A stretch of DNA of 64,000 nt from RGIG2041 sp045578865. Lineage in GTDB: Bacteria; Bacillota; Clostridia; UBA1381; UMGS1253. This document shows, in pieces, positions 17,221-24,407 of the stretch. The first letter of the stretch is position 1, and every line of letters begins with the position of its first letter. The stretch spans positions 62,001 through 126,000 of the forward strand of contig JAZNLB010000008.1 of NCBI GenBank assembly GCA_045578865.1, given 5' to 3'. A program made the position numbers and the translations under genes. A model generated the notes under the pieces. The model was not told the DNA's origin. It made no database searches and was given only the letters and a program-made list of their open reading frames with translations.

Positions 17221-17934
17221 TTAGAAATAACCGCCGTTATCAACAACTTCTGTAGGTGTCATACCGCTGTTGACCATATCCTTGATTTCAACTTCGTTGT
17301 CACGAATTTCTTCTGCACGAAGAAGTACCTCGTATGCAATTTCTCTAGGAATTACAATACATCCGTCAATATCTCCGAGAACAACATCACCAGGAAATAC
17401 CATTACCTTGCCCATTGTGATTGGCATTTGATAACCGATTGTACGGAATCTGCCAAGCATACCATTCGAGCTTCTGAATTTACAGAAAACAGGAAAGTTC
17501 TGCTCAAGAACACGATTCGTATCACGAACACCGCCATCAACCATTGCGCCGCGGCACCCCTGCTTCTTAGCAGCCATTGTCATAATTTCGCCCCACTGTG
17601 CGGACTCGTCATCCTCGGAAGTATCCCATACGATAACGCTGTCCTGCGGGATTGCTTCAAGCATTTTTGCACGCTCAATCATTTCGTTTTCAAGACTAAG
17701 ATTCTTTGAACCCTTGATTGTGAAAACGATTCCGGCAACCTTCATTTCTTCACGCAGGGGAAGAATATTGTTGGGAAGCGTCTGATAAAGATACTGCATT
17801 TCTCTAAGAACATCATTAACCATAGGTGTTGTTACACCCTCGTAACGGTCACAAAGCTCCTTTACGCTGATAGGAAACGGAGTATCTTTAATCTTTCCTC
17901 TCTCTTTTGTTAATTCTTCAAGATTCATATACAT
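17221..17934 (-). CDS. RraA-family protein (4-hydroxy-4-methyl-2-oxoglutarate aldolase-like)
   Basis: 237 aa. RraA-fold motifs: WGEIMTMAAKKQGCRGAMVDGGVRD (substrate pocket with the RD pair), FRTIGYQMPITMGKVMVFPGDVVLGDIDGCIVIPREIA, where the PGD and D-x-DG residues hold a divalent metal in the family. Members are HMG/CHA aldolases, oxaloacetate decarboxylases or RNase E inhibitors; in sugar-acid operons of Firmicutes they accompany dehydrogenases and are presumed to act on keto-acids. It is the first gene of the islet operon. True activity here is unknown; a direct role in mRNA decay is unlikely given context. Confidence 0.85.
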   Translation of the reverse strand: MYMNLEELTKERGKIKDTPFPISVKELCDRYEGVTTPMVNDVLREMQYLYQTLPNNILPLREEMKVAGIVFTIKGSKNLSLENEMIERAKMLEAIPQDSVIVWDTSEDDESAQWGEIMTMAAKKQGCRGAMVDGGVRDTNRVLEQNFPVFCKFRSSNGMLGRFRTIGYQMPITMGKVMVFPGDVVLGDIDGCIVIPREIAYEVLLRAEEIRDNEVEIKDMVNSGMTPTEVVDNGGYF

Positions 17935-17965
17935 TCCATCCTTTCACAAAAACATTTGCAACAAT

Positions 17966-17994
17966 ATAATAACACAATATCATTCACAATTCAA
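17966..17994 (-). promoter_or_regulatory. Promoter of the islet operon
   Basis: Minus strand TTGAAT, 17-bp spacer, TATTAT, about 30 nt before the RraA-like start. It faces away from the araC-type promoter, with 43 bp between the two -35 boxes. Confidence 0.7.
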
Positions 17995-17996
17995 AT

Positions 17997-18028
17997 ACAT
18001 AAATAGCTTTTTGTTTGTATAAATCGCT
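17997..18028. promoter_or_regulatory. Candidate AraC-type operator (direct repeat)
   Basis: Two 12-mers, ACATAAATAGCT (17997-18008) and GTATAAATCGCT (18017-18028), agree at 9 of 12 positions and are 20 bp apart start to start, about two helix turns. They lie exactly between the divergent -35 boxes of the islet operon and its regulator. AraC-family proteins typically bind such spaced direct repeats. The assignment to this regulator is inference. Confidence 0.5.
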
Positions 18029-18037
18029 CATAATTGA

Positions 18038-18066
18038 TTGACAATAAAATTCTAATATGCTATACT
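18038..18066 (+). promoter_or_regulatory. Promoter of the AraC-type regulator gene
   Basis: TTGACA, 17-bp spacer, TATACT. The predicted transcription start near 18072 excludes the ATG at 18057 and supports translation from 18084. Confidence 0.82.
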
Positions 18067-18083
18067 TTTTATGGGTGAAGTTC

Positions 18084-18866
18084 ATGAATAATATTGATTT
18101 TTTAATAACGAAAATAAACCGAGTAATCCACCGTAAACCAAACCCTAACTGGAGCGACGACAGACTTTTTTACGAAAGCGAATATAACATAGTTATTGTG
18201 TTGGACGGAAAAGCGAAATACATAATTAATTCCGAAGAAATCAATGTTAAAAAGAATGATATTGTAATTTTCCCTCCCGGAATTGTAAGAGCCGGTTGTT
18301 CCGATAAAATAAGTCCATGGGAATTTATTACAATCAATTTTGATTTGGATCTGAATTGTGACGAAAAAGGTTTTTTTGACAAAGGCTACTTGCTATTTGA
18401 AAGCGCAGGGACAAGTACAAGAAGCAGATTTCTCGATATCGCTTATCTATGGGAGGGCAAAAGTCCCCTTTATGCAGTTAAATGCAGGAATTTAATATCG
18501 GATATTTTATACGAGCTAATCAGGAAATCTCTCCCATATAATAAAACGCCCCACGCAGATAAGCTTGAGGCTGCGCGCACATATATACAGGCAAATTTCA
18601 GAGAGAAAATAAGCATCGAAGACCTTGCCGAAAGAATGGGCCTGAGTCAGTCATATTTTCGCAAATTGTTTACAAAGGCATACAATCAATCTCCCCAGCA
18701 ATATATCATAAACCTAAGAATAAACACAGCATACGACCTTTTGATGTCAGGCGAAGTAAATGTAAGCGAAGCTGCTTCCCTAAGCGGTTTCGATGACATT
18801 TACTATTTCAGCACACTCTTTAAAAAACAAAGAGGGTTTTCCCCTTCTAAAGTCATTCATTCGTAG
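18084..18866 (+). CDS. AraC-family transcriptional regulator of the islet
   Basis: 260 aa. N-terminal cupin-like sensing domain (IVIVLDGKAKYIINSEEINVKKNDIVIFPPG) and a C-terminal pair of helix-turn-helix motifs (ISIEDLAERMGLSQSYFRKLFTKAYNQSPQQYI; VSEAASLSGFDDIYYFSTLFKKQRGFSPS). Start at 18084 because the promoter -10 box lies downstream of the earlier ATG; GGGTGA serves as ribosome site with a very short leader. Divergent from the hydrolase operon and so its likely activator, sensing an uronate-derived sugar. Of its 14 Arg codons, 10 are AGA/AGG, unlike core genes here (recJ 6 of 17), consistent with foreign origin. Confidence 0.92.
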   Translation: MNNIDFLITKINRVIHRKPNPNWSDDRLFYESEYNIVIVLDGKAKYIINSEEINVKKNDIVIFPPGIVRAGCSDKISPWEFITINFDLDLNCDEKGFFDKGYLLFESAGTSTRSRFLDIAYLWEGKSPLYAVKCRNLISDILYELIRKSLPYNKTPHADKLEAARTYIQANFREKISIEDLAERMGLSQSYFRKLFTKAYNQSPQQYIINLRINTAYDLLMSGEVNVSEAASLSGFDDIYYFSTLFKKQRGFSPSKVIHS

Positions 18867-18895
18867 TACAAGACCTTCGGGCTAAGAACTGCGTT

Positions 18896-18937
18896 AAAAA
18901 TGACCGGCCACCGCACGGGATGCCGGTCATTTTTTTG
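18896..18937. terminator. Bidirectional terminator between araC-type gene and cotJC
   Basis: AAAAA, stem TGACCGGC / GCCGGTCA with a 13-nt loop, then TTTTTTT. The A-run serves as T-run on the minus strand, so it can end both the regulator gene and cotJC. It lies at the islet border. Confidence 0.88.
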
Positions 18938-18957
18938 TGTCCATACAGACTTTTGTG

Positions 18958-19536
18958 TTATTTACCTATATACCACTTTTTCTTTCCCTTATTTTGTATA
19001 TTATTTAATGCTTCACCGAAGCGTTGAAAATGCACGACTTCGCGTGCGCGCAAAAACTTAATTACATCATTAACATCCGCATCATCGGAAAATCTCAAAA
19101 TGTTATCGTATGTCGCTCTCGCTTTTTGTTCTGCCGCCAAATCCTCCGTTAAATCTGTAATCGGATCCGACGAAACAGCAAAGCTGATTGCGTTAAACGG
19201 GTATCCGGCAGAATCTACCGGATATACACCGCGTCCGTGATCAATGAAGTATTGCGCGAGTGGACTGTTTTCAATTTGCCCTGTTGTAGCATTTTTTGCA
19301 AGTTGACGCACCAATGTACCAACAATTTCCAGATGCGCCAGTTCTTCTGTGCCGATGTCATTGAGCAGCGATTTGCTGATTTCGTCCGGCATGGAAAACC
19401 TTTGGGACAAATAGCGCATAGACGCACCGAGTTCACCATTTGGACCACCGTACTGACTTACAATAAAATTTGCTAATTTCGGGTTCGGCGTTTTAATTTT
19501 GACGGGATATTCTAAAAACTTTTGATATTGCCACAT
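18958..19536 (-). CDS. cotJC: Spore coat protein CotJC (manganese-catalase family)
   Basis: 192 aa ferritin-like four-helix protein of the Mn-catalase family, found in the spore coat of Bacillus and Clostridia. Di-metal ligand motifs are visible as EELAHLEIVG and REVVHFQRF. It probably removes hydrogen peroxide or plays a structural part in the coat inner layer. Last gene of cotJA-JB-JC, 15 bp after cotJB, with RBS GGAGGGTG. Its 3' end has a decayed homologue at 14505-14640 across the islet. Expected mother-cell (sigma-E) expression is from the family. Confidence 0.93.
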   Translation of the reverse strand: MWQYQKFLEYPVKIKTPNPKLANFIVSQYGGPNGELGASMRYLSQRFSMPDEISKSLLNDIGTEELAHLEIVGTLVRQLAKNATTGQIENSPLAQYFIDHGRGVYPVDSAGYPFNAISFAVSSDPITDLTEDLAAEQKARATYDNILRFSDDADVNDVIKFLRAREVVHFQRFGEALNNIQNKGKKKWYIGK

Positions 19537-19551
19537 TATTTTTCACCCTCC

Positions 19552-19815
19552 TTACTGAAAATCCCACGGCCACGGGTTTTCAAGCCATGCCCATGTGTCC
19601 TGCGTATTATCCATCGCCGTCAGCGGTCCGAATTCCTTTAAAAAAGCTACATAGGCTTCCTTTGCCTTACATGTCAGTTCTTTAAATAATTCAAGCGCTT
19701 TTTTATCATTTGGATGCGTATCGAGATATAAGTTCAAATCATACGCTGCAAAGTTGTAGCTTTGTAATTTTTTAAGCATTTCTTCCCTTCTGTTCGTTTC
19801 CACAACAATTTGCAT
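19552..19815 (-). CDS. cotJB: Spore coat protein CotJB
   Basis: 87 aa. AAYDLNLYLDTHPNDKKALELF and the C-terminal YGPLTA-like segment (FGPLTAMDNTQDTWAWLENPWPWDFQ) match CotJB. A small coat-associated protein needed with CotJA/CotJC. AGGAGG lies upstream of the ATG at 19815; a second in-frame ATG occurs at codon 13. Start overlaps the cotJA stop by 1 bp (TGATG), so it is translationally coupled. Confidence 0.93.
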   Translation of the reverse strand: MQIVVETNRREEMLKKLQSYNFAAYDLNLYLDTHPNDKKALELFKELTCKAKEAYVAFLKEFGPLTAMDNTQDTWAWLENPWPWDFQ

Positions 19816-19988
19816 CAGCGCTCCTCCTTCAAAGACGCATTCTTCCCATAAACCTCAATCGGCAAGTCAAGTTCCGGAAAAACTGTCCCGCGCTTTAAGC
19901 CTTCCAGCGGCGTGTACAGTTCATCAAGTGTCTGAATAGGTACATAGGCATATGCGATTTTACCACATTCGTTTGTTTCGTTTGTCAT
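19815..19988 (-). CDS. cotJA: Spore coat-associated protein CotJA
   Basis: 57 aa. KIAYAYVPIQTLDELYTPLEGLKRGTVFPELDLPIEVYG carries the CotJA core (YVP-Q-W/L-LYxP-GL-RGTxFPELDLP). I start at the ATG at 19986-19988 because GGGGAG is correctly spaced before it; the frame is open 21 codons further upstream without support. First gene of cotJABC. No sigma-A-like promoter precedes it; sporulation promoters of sigma-E type are expected but I could not identify one with confidence. Confidence 0.9.
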   Translation of the reverse strand: MTNETNECGKIAYAYVPIQTLDELYTPLEGLKRGTVFPELDLPIEVYGKNASLKEER

Positions 19989-20074
19989 AATAACTCCCCC
20001 ATTTTTAGTTTTGAAGCGGGATCGATCCGTTTTCAATACAACATATGACAAAAGAAGACATTATGTGCACAATG

Positions 20075-20100
20075 AAAAAGCGGTGGATAATTTCCACCGC
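20075..20100 (-). terminator. Terminator after the small membrane protein gene
   Basis: Stem GCGGTGG / CCACCGC with 7-nt loop, followed on the minus strand by TTTTTCATT. It begins at the stop codon of the 67-aa gene and separates the spoIIE unit from cotJABC. Confidence 0.8.
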
Positions 20101-20303
20101 TATTTCATCATTTGGAGCAGGACATATATGAGTCCGTAAAGCATCGCAGCACAAACAGACCAAAGCAGAATTCGCCATAGTCTTCCCTTCTGTCTGCGTT
20201 CGGATTTTTTGCAATAAATTTTACAACGCTTACTGTATGCAGCCAACACCGCTTCCGCTTCCGAAACAATATCAAATTCATTACTTTCACTTTTTCGATG
20301 CAT
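20100..20303 (-). CDS. Small single-pass membrane protein downstream of spoIIE
   Basis: 67 aa. Hydrophilic, charged N-terminal half (SEAEAVLAAYSKRCKIYCKKSERRQKGR) followed by one hydrophobic helix (LLWSVCAAMLYGLIYVLLQ) at the C-terminus, so it should be tail-anchored with its basic part in the cytoplasm. A strong AAGGAG site lies 7 nt before the ATG and a terminator overlaps its stop, which argues that the gene is real. It follows spoIIE by 58 bp on the same strand and is probably cotranscribed. No family recognised; a role in sporulation is only suggested by position. Confidence 0.65.
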   Translation of the reverse strand: MHRKSESNEFDIVSEAEAVLAAYSKRCKIYCKKSERRQKGRLWRILLWSVCAAMLYGLIYVLLQMMK

Positions 20304-20361
20304 ACACAGGCTCCTTTATATATGAGTTTCCTGTATACTATTTTTAACACATAATTTTGAA

Positions 20362-22734
20362 TTATACGGCATTTGATTTTCGGTTTTCGCCAATTTTCGC
20401 AACAAGCACCGTCATATCATCATTTGCTTTTCCTTTTCGGTTTTTAAGCGCAAATTCTAAAACTCGTTTTGCTGTCTCTTCCGTCTCCACGCTTGGCAAT
20501 TCTTCTAAAAATCGGACAAGACTTGAACCGGAAATTTTTGTGTCCCCCACACCATCGCTTACCAATACGATACAATCGCCGCCAGAAAGTGTATGTTTTT
20601 GTTTTTGTAATTGCGTATCCGTAAGAATGCCTGCCGGCAATGTGTTTGCCCGCACAACACACACGCCGCCTTTCTGCTTAATATATCCCTTTGCAGCACC
20701 GACTTTTACAAACTCGGTTTCGCCCGAAAACAAATCAATGACAGCAATATCCAGGGTAGCAAACGACTCTGTGCCCGCTTTAAGCACCAAAGCAGAATTC
20801 ACAAGTTGCAATGCAGCATCTATATTAAAGCCCACACACAAGAGTTTTTTAAGCAAGCTGACCGCAGAAGCACTTTCCATGTTCGCACGCCGACCGCTCC
20901 CCATACCGTCGCTTAAAATTAAAACACAACGGTTGTCACGAATATTAAATACCGCATAGCTGTCTCCGTTTTCTTCTTCCCCGTCTTTTTTGACGGTTGC
21001 AACGCTACTGCTTACAAAGAAATTATACTGCGGCTCCAAACGAACTGCACAGTTATATTCATCAATTACAGATATACGCATTTTTTGATGCATTGCCGCA
21101 GAAACCGCTTTTTCTATATCGGCAATTTTTAACACTTCCTCCATGGATTCCAAACGAAGTTCAACATCATAGCTTTCATCTTCCCGCTCATACAAATATA
21201 CCTCTGCCGTTTCGTGCCCGATTGCAGATACATCCCGACGGATTTTATTTTTATATTTGCTCTCGCAAACAACTTTTTGCGTAATTTCCTTTGAAAAGCC
21301 TTGCATCACATCTGCAAAACTTTTATATTGTGTGCCGAGAAGCGCACGAGTTTCATTAAGTTGATGATCCCAAACGGCGTTAATTCTACGCATAGAATAC
21401 GCATGATTGACCGCTGCAATCAGTTGCGGTGCACCAATACATCCCTTGCGAAAACTCTCGTTTAAATCCAAAATGTCCACATAACCTTTTGTTTTCAATT
21501 TTGCAGTTAATCCTGCGATTGTCTTGCAAGTGTTTTCACTTTCTTTGTCCCAACAGTAAATACGCATACTGCATTGGCCGCACACTTTAGCGACAGCATC
21601 ATCCATCACCTTTGCGTAATTTAAAGCAAATTGCTTTTCTTTTTGCGCCGAAAGATTTGCTATTGTTTCCGATAAACCTAAAAATGTATTCGACAAACTC
21701 ATAAACTTTTCAGCTAAAAGCGCATTGATTCGTCGGTCGTATGCTTTTTGCTGCAACACAGAAAAACCGTCGCCACCAAAGGCAAAGTACTTTTCATATA
21801 TAATTTTCGGCATGCAGGCAAACAGCAAAGCTGCAAACAAAATATTAATAAGCCCGATTTGTCCGAACGAGAAAACCGTGGTAGAAAGTCCGAATGAAAC
21901 CGCAGTCAAAAGATAGACGGCGGCTAAAACGATTTTTCCGCCCTTCTGGACGAGGCCGGATGCAAAACCACATACGGTATATACTCCGATAATGCTCAGC
22001 GGATCCGCTTGTGCCATTGCTGCAATCAGACCAATGGTCACGCCGGCACTTAAACCGCCGCTCAAACCGCCTGCATAAGCAAATGACATAACAATCATAG
22101 ACCAAAGTATTTCAGAAATATGTAGCCAGCCGAAATCGACCACATCGGATAATCCGCAAATGCCCAGACCGAACAACACAACAACGCCGAGCATTTCGTC
22201 TCGATGGATCACATGCAATTTTTCAAATTCCGCATTGCGAATCGCCCAAACACCCGAAAACAAAACACAAACCAAACTTACAAGAACACTTTCAACCGTG
22301 TTGATCAATAAATTATAAATTAAGAAATCATTAAACAGCATACAAACAAGCCCACCGATAAAATTACCGGCTCCGGCAACAACCGCACACCACACATGGT
22401 TAAGTTCATTTTCTGAATCTGCAAACAATTTAAACAGACAGACAAATCCGAGCGCAAACACATATTGTATACATCGCAATCCTGCCCCCGCAGTCAAAGC
22501 ACCAAACAAGACGGCTACGAAACCGTAAACAATTTTGCTTTTCTGAAAAGATGCCGCAAAATAGGAAACACCAAACGGACACAATGCACCAAACAACATC
22601 GCGCGCGACAGCAAAAAAGATAAAATGCTGTAAATCACATCCCTGCGCGCCCCTGCCCTCGATGGCAATTTCTCTGTTGTCGTCGTTCGTTCACTTTCTG
22701 CTTTTTTATAGATTTGTACACCGTGAGTTGTCAT
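20362..22734 (-). CDS. spoIIE: Stage II sporulation protein E (PP2C phosphatase)
   Basis: 790 aa. About ten membrane helices occupy residues ~35-310, then a central region and a C-terminal PP2C/SpoIIE phosphatase domain (~575-785) with metal-binding LSDGMGSGRRANMESASAV and CIVLVSDGVGD. SpoIIE localises to the polar septum and dephosphorylates SpoIIAA, freeing sigma-F in the forespore. Length is close to the Bacillus protein (827 aa). A conserved-looking Cys pair lies in KVCGQCSMRIYCW. The ribosome site is weak (AAGG). It probably heads a two-gene unit with the 67-aa protein. Confidence 0.95.
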   Translation of the reverse strand: MTTHGVQIYKKAESERTTTTEKLPSRAGARRDVIYSILSFLLSRAMLFGALCPFGVSYFAASFQKSKIVYGFVAVLFGALTAGAGLRCIQYVFALGFVCLFKLFADSENELNHVWCAVVAGAGNFIGGLVCMLFNDFLIYNLLINTVESVLVSLVCVLFSGVWAIRNAEFEKLHVIHRDEMLGVVVLFGLGICGLSDVVDFGWLHISEILWSMIVMSFAYAGGLSGGLSAGVTIGLIAAMAQADPLSIIGVYTVCGFASGLVQKGGKIVLAAVYLLTAVSFGLSTTVFSFGQIGLINILFAALLFACMPKIIYEKYFAFGGDGFSVLQQKAYDRRINALLAEKFMSLSNTFLGLSETIANLSAQKEKQFALNYAKVMDDAVAKVCGQCSMRIYCWDKESENTCKTIAGLTAKLKTKGYVDILDLNESFRKGCIGAPQLIAAVNHAYSMRRINAVWDHQLNETRALLGTQYKSFADVMQGFSKEITQKVVCESKYKNKIRRDVSAIGHETAEVYLYEREDESYDVELRLESMEEVLKIADIEKAVSAAMHQKMRISVIDEYNCAVRLEPQYNFFVSSSVATVKKDGEEENGDSYAVFNIRDNRCVLILSDGMGSGRRANMESASAVSLLKKLLCVGFNIDAALQLVNSALVLKAGTESFATLDIAVIDLFSGETEFVKVGAAKGYIKQKGGVCVVRANTLPAGILTDTQLQKQKHTLSGGDCIVLVSDGVGDTKISGSSLVRFLEELPSVETEETAKRVLEFALKNRKGKANDDMTVLVAKIGENRKSNAV

Positions 22735-23037
22735 AATGAATTACCTTGCCTTTCTTTGTCTTTTGTAACAGATAATCCTATTATATGGCTGCAAGGTGCA
22801 GTTTTTTGTAGTTTTTTCGTGTCGAGAACGCATTTGCATTTCCATTTATTTACATATTTTATTAAAAAAGGAGAATAAAGATGTAAAATTTCAGTGATAT
22901 CCTTGCTTTGTTGGCGTGATATTTTTACTCCCTTAAGTTTCATAGATTGCGCCATGCAAAAATATTGTAAAACCCAAAAATGTGTGATATAATTTTGTTG
23001 ATTATAGTATGGCTTTGAGTTAAGCGAGGGGATTTTG
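22735..23037. other. 303-bp divergent intergenic region spoIIE / Fe-S protein gene
   Basis: AT-rich region between two divergent genes. On the minus strand a TATAAT (22780-22785) is placed well for spoIIE, and TGTCGAG (22820-22826, plus strand) is one base off the Spo0A box TGTCGAA, which would suit a Spo0A-activated promoter; both are weak evidence. On the plus strand the promoter at 22965-22993 is clear. I see no gene here. Confidence 0.45.
22965..22993 (+). promoter_or_regulatory. Promoter of the Fe-S/F420-hydrogenase-beta-like gene
   Basis: TTGTAA, 17-bp spacer, TATAAT with an upstream TG (extended -10). Leader of about 38 nt. Confidence 0.8.
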
Positions 23038-24153
23038 GTGAGATTGCAAAGTGTATATGAAAGCATAGACAAATGTTGCGGTTGTGCGGCGTGTATGAAT
23101 TCGTGTCCGAAACATGCCATAACCATGGAATATGGTGCGGACGGATATCTATACCCTGTTATTCATCAGGATAAATGTATAGGGTGCGGCATTTGCCAAA
23201 AGAAGTGTCCGTACAATGGTCAATGTTTTGTTCCTGCTACAATGGACGAAAGAGAAATGGATATCTATGCTTCCCAAGGGTTTGAAGAAGCTACGAGCAA
23301 AAGTACATCCGGCGGAATGTTTTATCTTCTGGCCAAGATGACGCTGGAAAATGGCGGCGTCGTATTCGGCGCAGTTTATGATGATAACATGCGTGTTAAG
23401 CACATCAAAGCCGAAACGATGGAGGAAATGGAGCATATAAGATGCTCTAAATATGTACAAAGCAATCCTGAATATACATACCAAGAGGCTAAACAGTGTC
23501 TGGATGACGGCAAAGAGGTCTTGTACAGTGGTACACCTTGTCAGCTAGCCGGACTTTATGCCTACCTTGGCAAAGATTACGAAAACTTATTGTCCGTCGG
23601 ACTTATTTGCTACGGAATTACACCTCCGAAAATGTTTGAAGAATATATCAACATTTTGGAAAAGAAAAACGGTTCGAAGGTTAAGTTTTTTGACTTTCGC
23701 GACAAGACGGACGGCTGGGGCAATAAATTTGTTCGTATAGAATTTGTTGATGAAAGTAAAACATATGTTATTGCGTCCAGCGAAGAGCCGTACAAAAGAA
23801 TGTTTTCAAGCAAAAACTTTACGAGAACCACATGCAACACTTGCCCATACGCTTATATGAAGCGTTTTACGGATATTTCGATTGGAGATTATTGGAAGAT
23901 TGAGAATACAGATTGCAAGATAAATCCGTACGCGGGATTGTCAAAAATGTTTGTTTCTACAAAAAAAGGTGCAAGAGCTGTTGATAAAATAAAGCAGCAT
24001 ATGCATTGGGAATTGATGCCTTTTGAAACAGCTGTAAGACCAAATCTTGCCGGCAAGGGAGGCATGAGTCCTGTATTTGATGAATGTGGAAGGGATTATG
24101 CAAAGCACGGCTTTTTATATGTAATGAAAAAATACCACGATGCTGATTTTTAG
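23038..24153 (+). CDS. 4Fe-4S ferredoxin / coenzyme F420 hydrogenase beta-subunit-like protein
   Basis: 371 aa. Two ferredoxin motifs at the N-terminus (CCGCAACMNSCPKHAI and CIGCGICQKKCP) bind two 4Fe-4S clusters; the rest is the FrhB-like N and C domains (STSGGMFYLLAKM, VLYSGTPCQLAGLYAYLG, GLICYGITPP, CNTCPYAYMKRFTDISIGDYW) with extra conserved cysteines and a flavin fold. Relatives in Clostridia usually stand next to polysaccharide pyruvyl transferases or glycosyltransferases and are thought to move electrons to a cell-surface-glycan enzyme. Here it is alone, with its own promoter and terminator. GTG at 23038 is chosen because GAGGGG is 6 nt upstream; TTG at 23035 is too near. The electron acceptor is unknown. 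Confidence 0.85.
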   Translation: MRLQSVYESIDKCCGCAACMNSCPKHAITMEYGADGYLYPVIHQDKCIGCGICQKKCPYNGQCFVPATMDEREMDIYASQGFEEATSKSTSGGMFYLLAKMTLENGGVVFGAVYDDNMRVKHIKAETMEEMEHIRCSKYVQSNPEYTYQEAKQCLDDGKEVLYSGTPCQLAGLYAYLGKDYENLLSVGLICYGITPPKMFEEYINILEKKNGSKVKFFDFRDKTDGWGNKFVRIEFVDESKTYVIASSEEPYKRMFSSKNFTRTTCNTCPYAYMKRFTDISIGDYWKIENTDCKINPYAGLSKMFVSTKKGARAVDKIKQHMHWELMPFETAVRPNLAGKGGMSPVFDECGRDYAKHGFLYVMKKYHDADF

Positions 24154-24156
24154 GCG

Positions 24157-24196
24157 TATAAGGCTTTGAGCGAAAAAGTTCGCTCAAAGCCTTATA
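24157..24196 (+). terminator. Terminator of the Fe-S protein gene
   Basis: Perfect 18-bp inverted repeat (24157-24174 / 24179-24196; core AAGGCTTTGAGCG) with a 4-nt loop just after the stop codon, followed by TATTTTAATT. Confidence 0.85.
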
Positions 24197-24250
24197 TATT
24201 TTAATTATGTTTGAAATATTTTTAGTAAAATGACACAGTTTGTATCGTAC

Positions 24251-24288
24251 AGAAAAAAGCGACTTGTCGAAACAAGTCGCTTTTTTCT
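24251..24288 (-). terminator. Terminator of tRNA-Gly
   Basis: Perfect 17-bp stem (24251-24267 / 24272-24288) with loop CGAA and A6/T6 flanks. The upper arm abuts the CCA end of the tRNA and shares base 24288 with it. Confidence 0.9.
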
Positions 24289-24361
24289 GGAGCGGATGAT
24301 GGGAATCGAACCCACAACCTCAGCTTGGGAAGCTGATGTTTTACCACTAAACTACACCCGC
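24288..24361 (-). tRNA. tRNA-Gly (anticodon CCC)
   Basis: 74 nt including encoded CCA. Acceptor GCGGGTG / CATCCGC (one G-T pair), D-arm GTTT..., anticodon stem TCAGC / GCTGA with loop TTCCCAA giving CCC, T-loop TTCGATT. Own promoter upstream and terminator immediately downstream. Confidence 0.96.
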
Positions 24362-24378
24362 ACAAATTGCATACAAAC

Positions 24379-24407
24379 ATTATCGCACGCAATTTTTGAA
24401 ATGTCAA
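24379..24407 (-). promoter_or_regulatory. Promoter of tRNA-Gly
   Basis: Minus strand TTGACA, 17-bp spacer, GATAAT, with the -35 box overlapping the stop codon of the TtcA-like gene. Confidence 0.85.

Noticed and set aside
19989..20074. Sigma-E promoter for cotJABC
   Set aside because: ATA and CATA elements are present on the minus strand but the spacing is off consensus, so I did not call it.
22786..22818. Short hairpin CTGCA-AGG-TGCAG followed by TTTTTT on the plus strand
   Set aside because: Only 5 bp of stem and no plus-strand transcript upstream to terminate.
22864..22886. Good ribosome site (AAAAAAGGAG) followed by ATG-TAA, a start-stop element, on the plus strand
   Set aside because: No promoter precedes it on that strand and no downstream frame continues it; likely chance in AT-rich DNA.
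22731..23126. 131-codon minus-strand open frame whose stop overlaps the spoIIE start as ATGA
   Set aside because: It runs through the promoter and start of the divergent Fe-S gene, has no ribosome site at any internal ATG, and contains the likely spoIIE -10 box. Treated as a chance frame.
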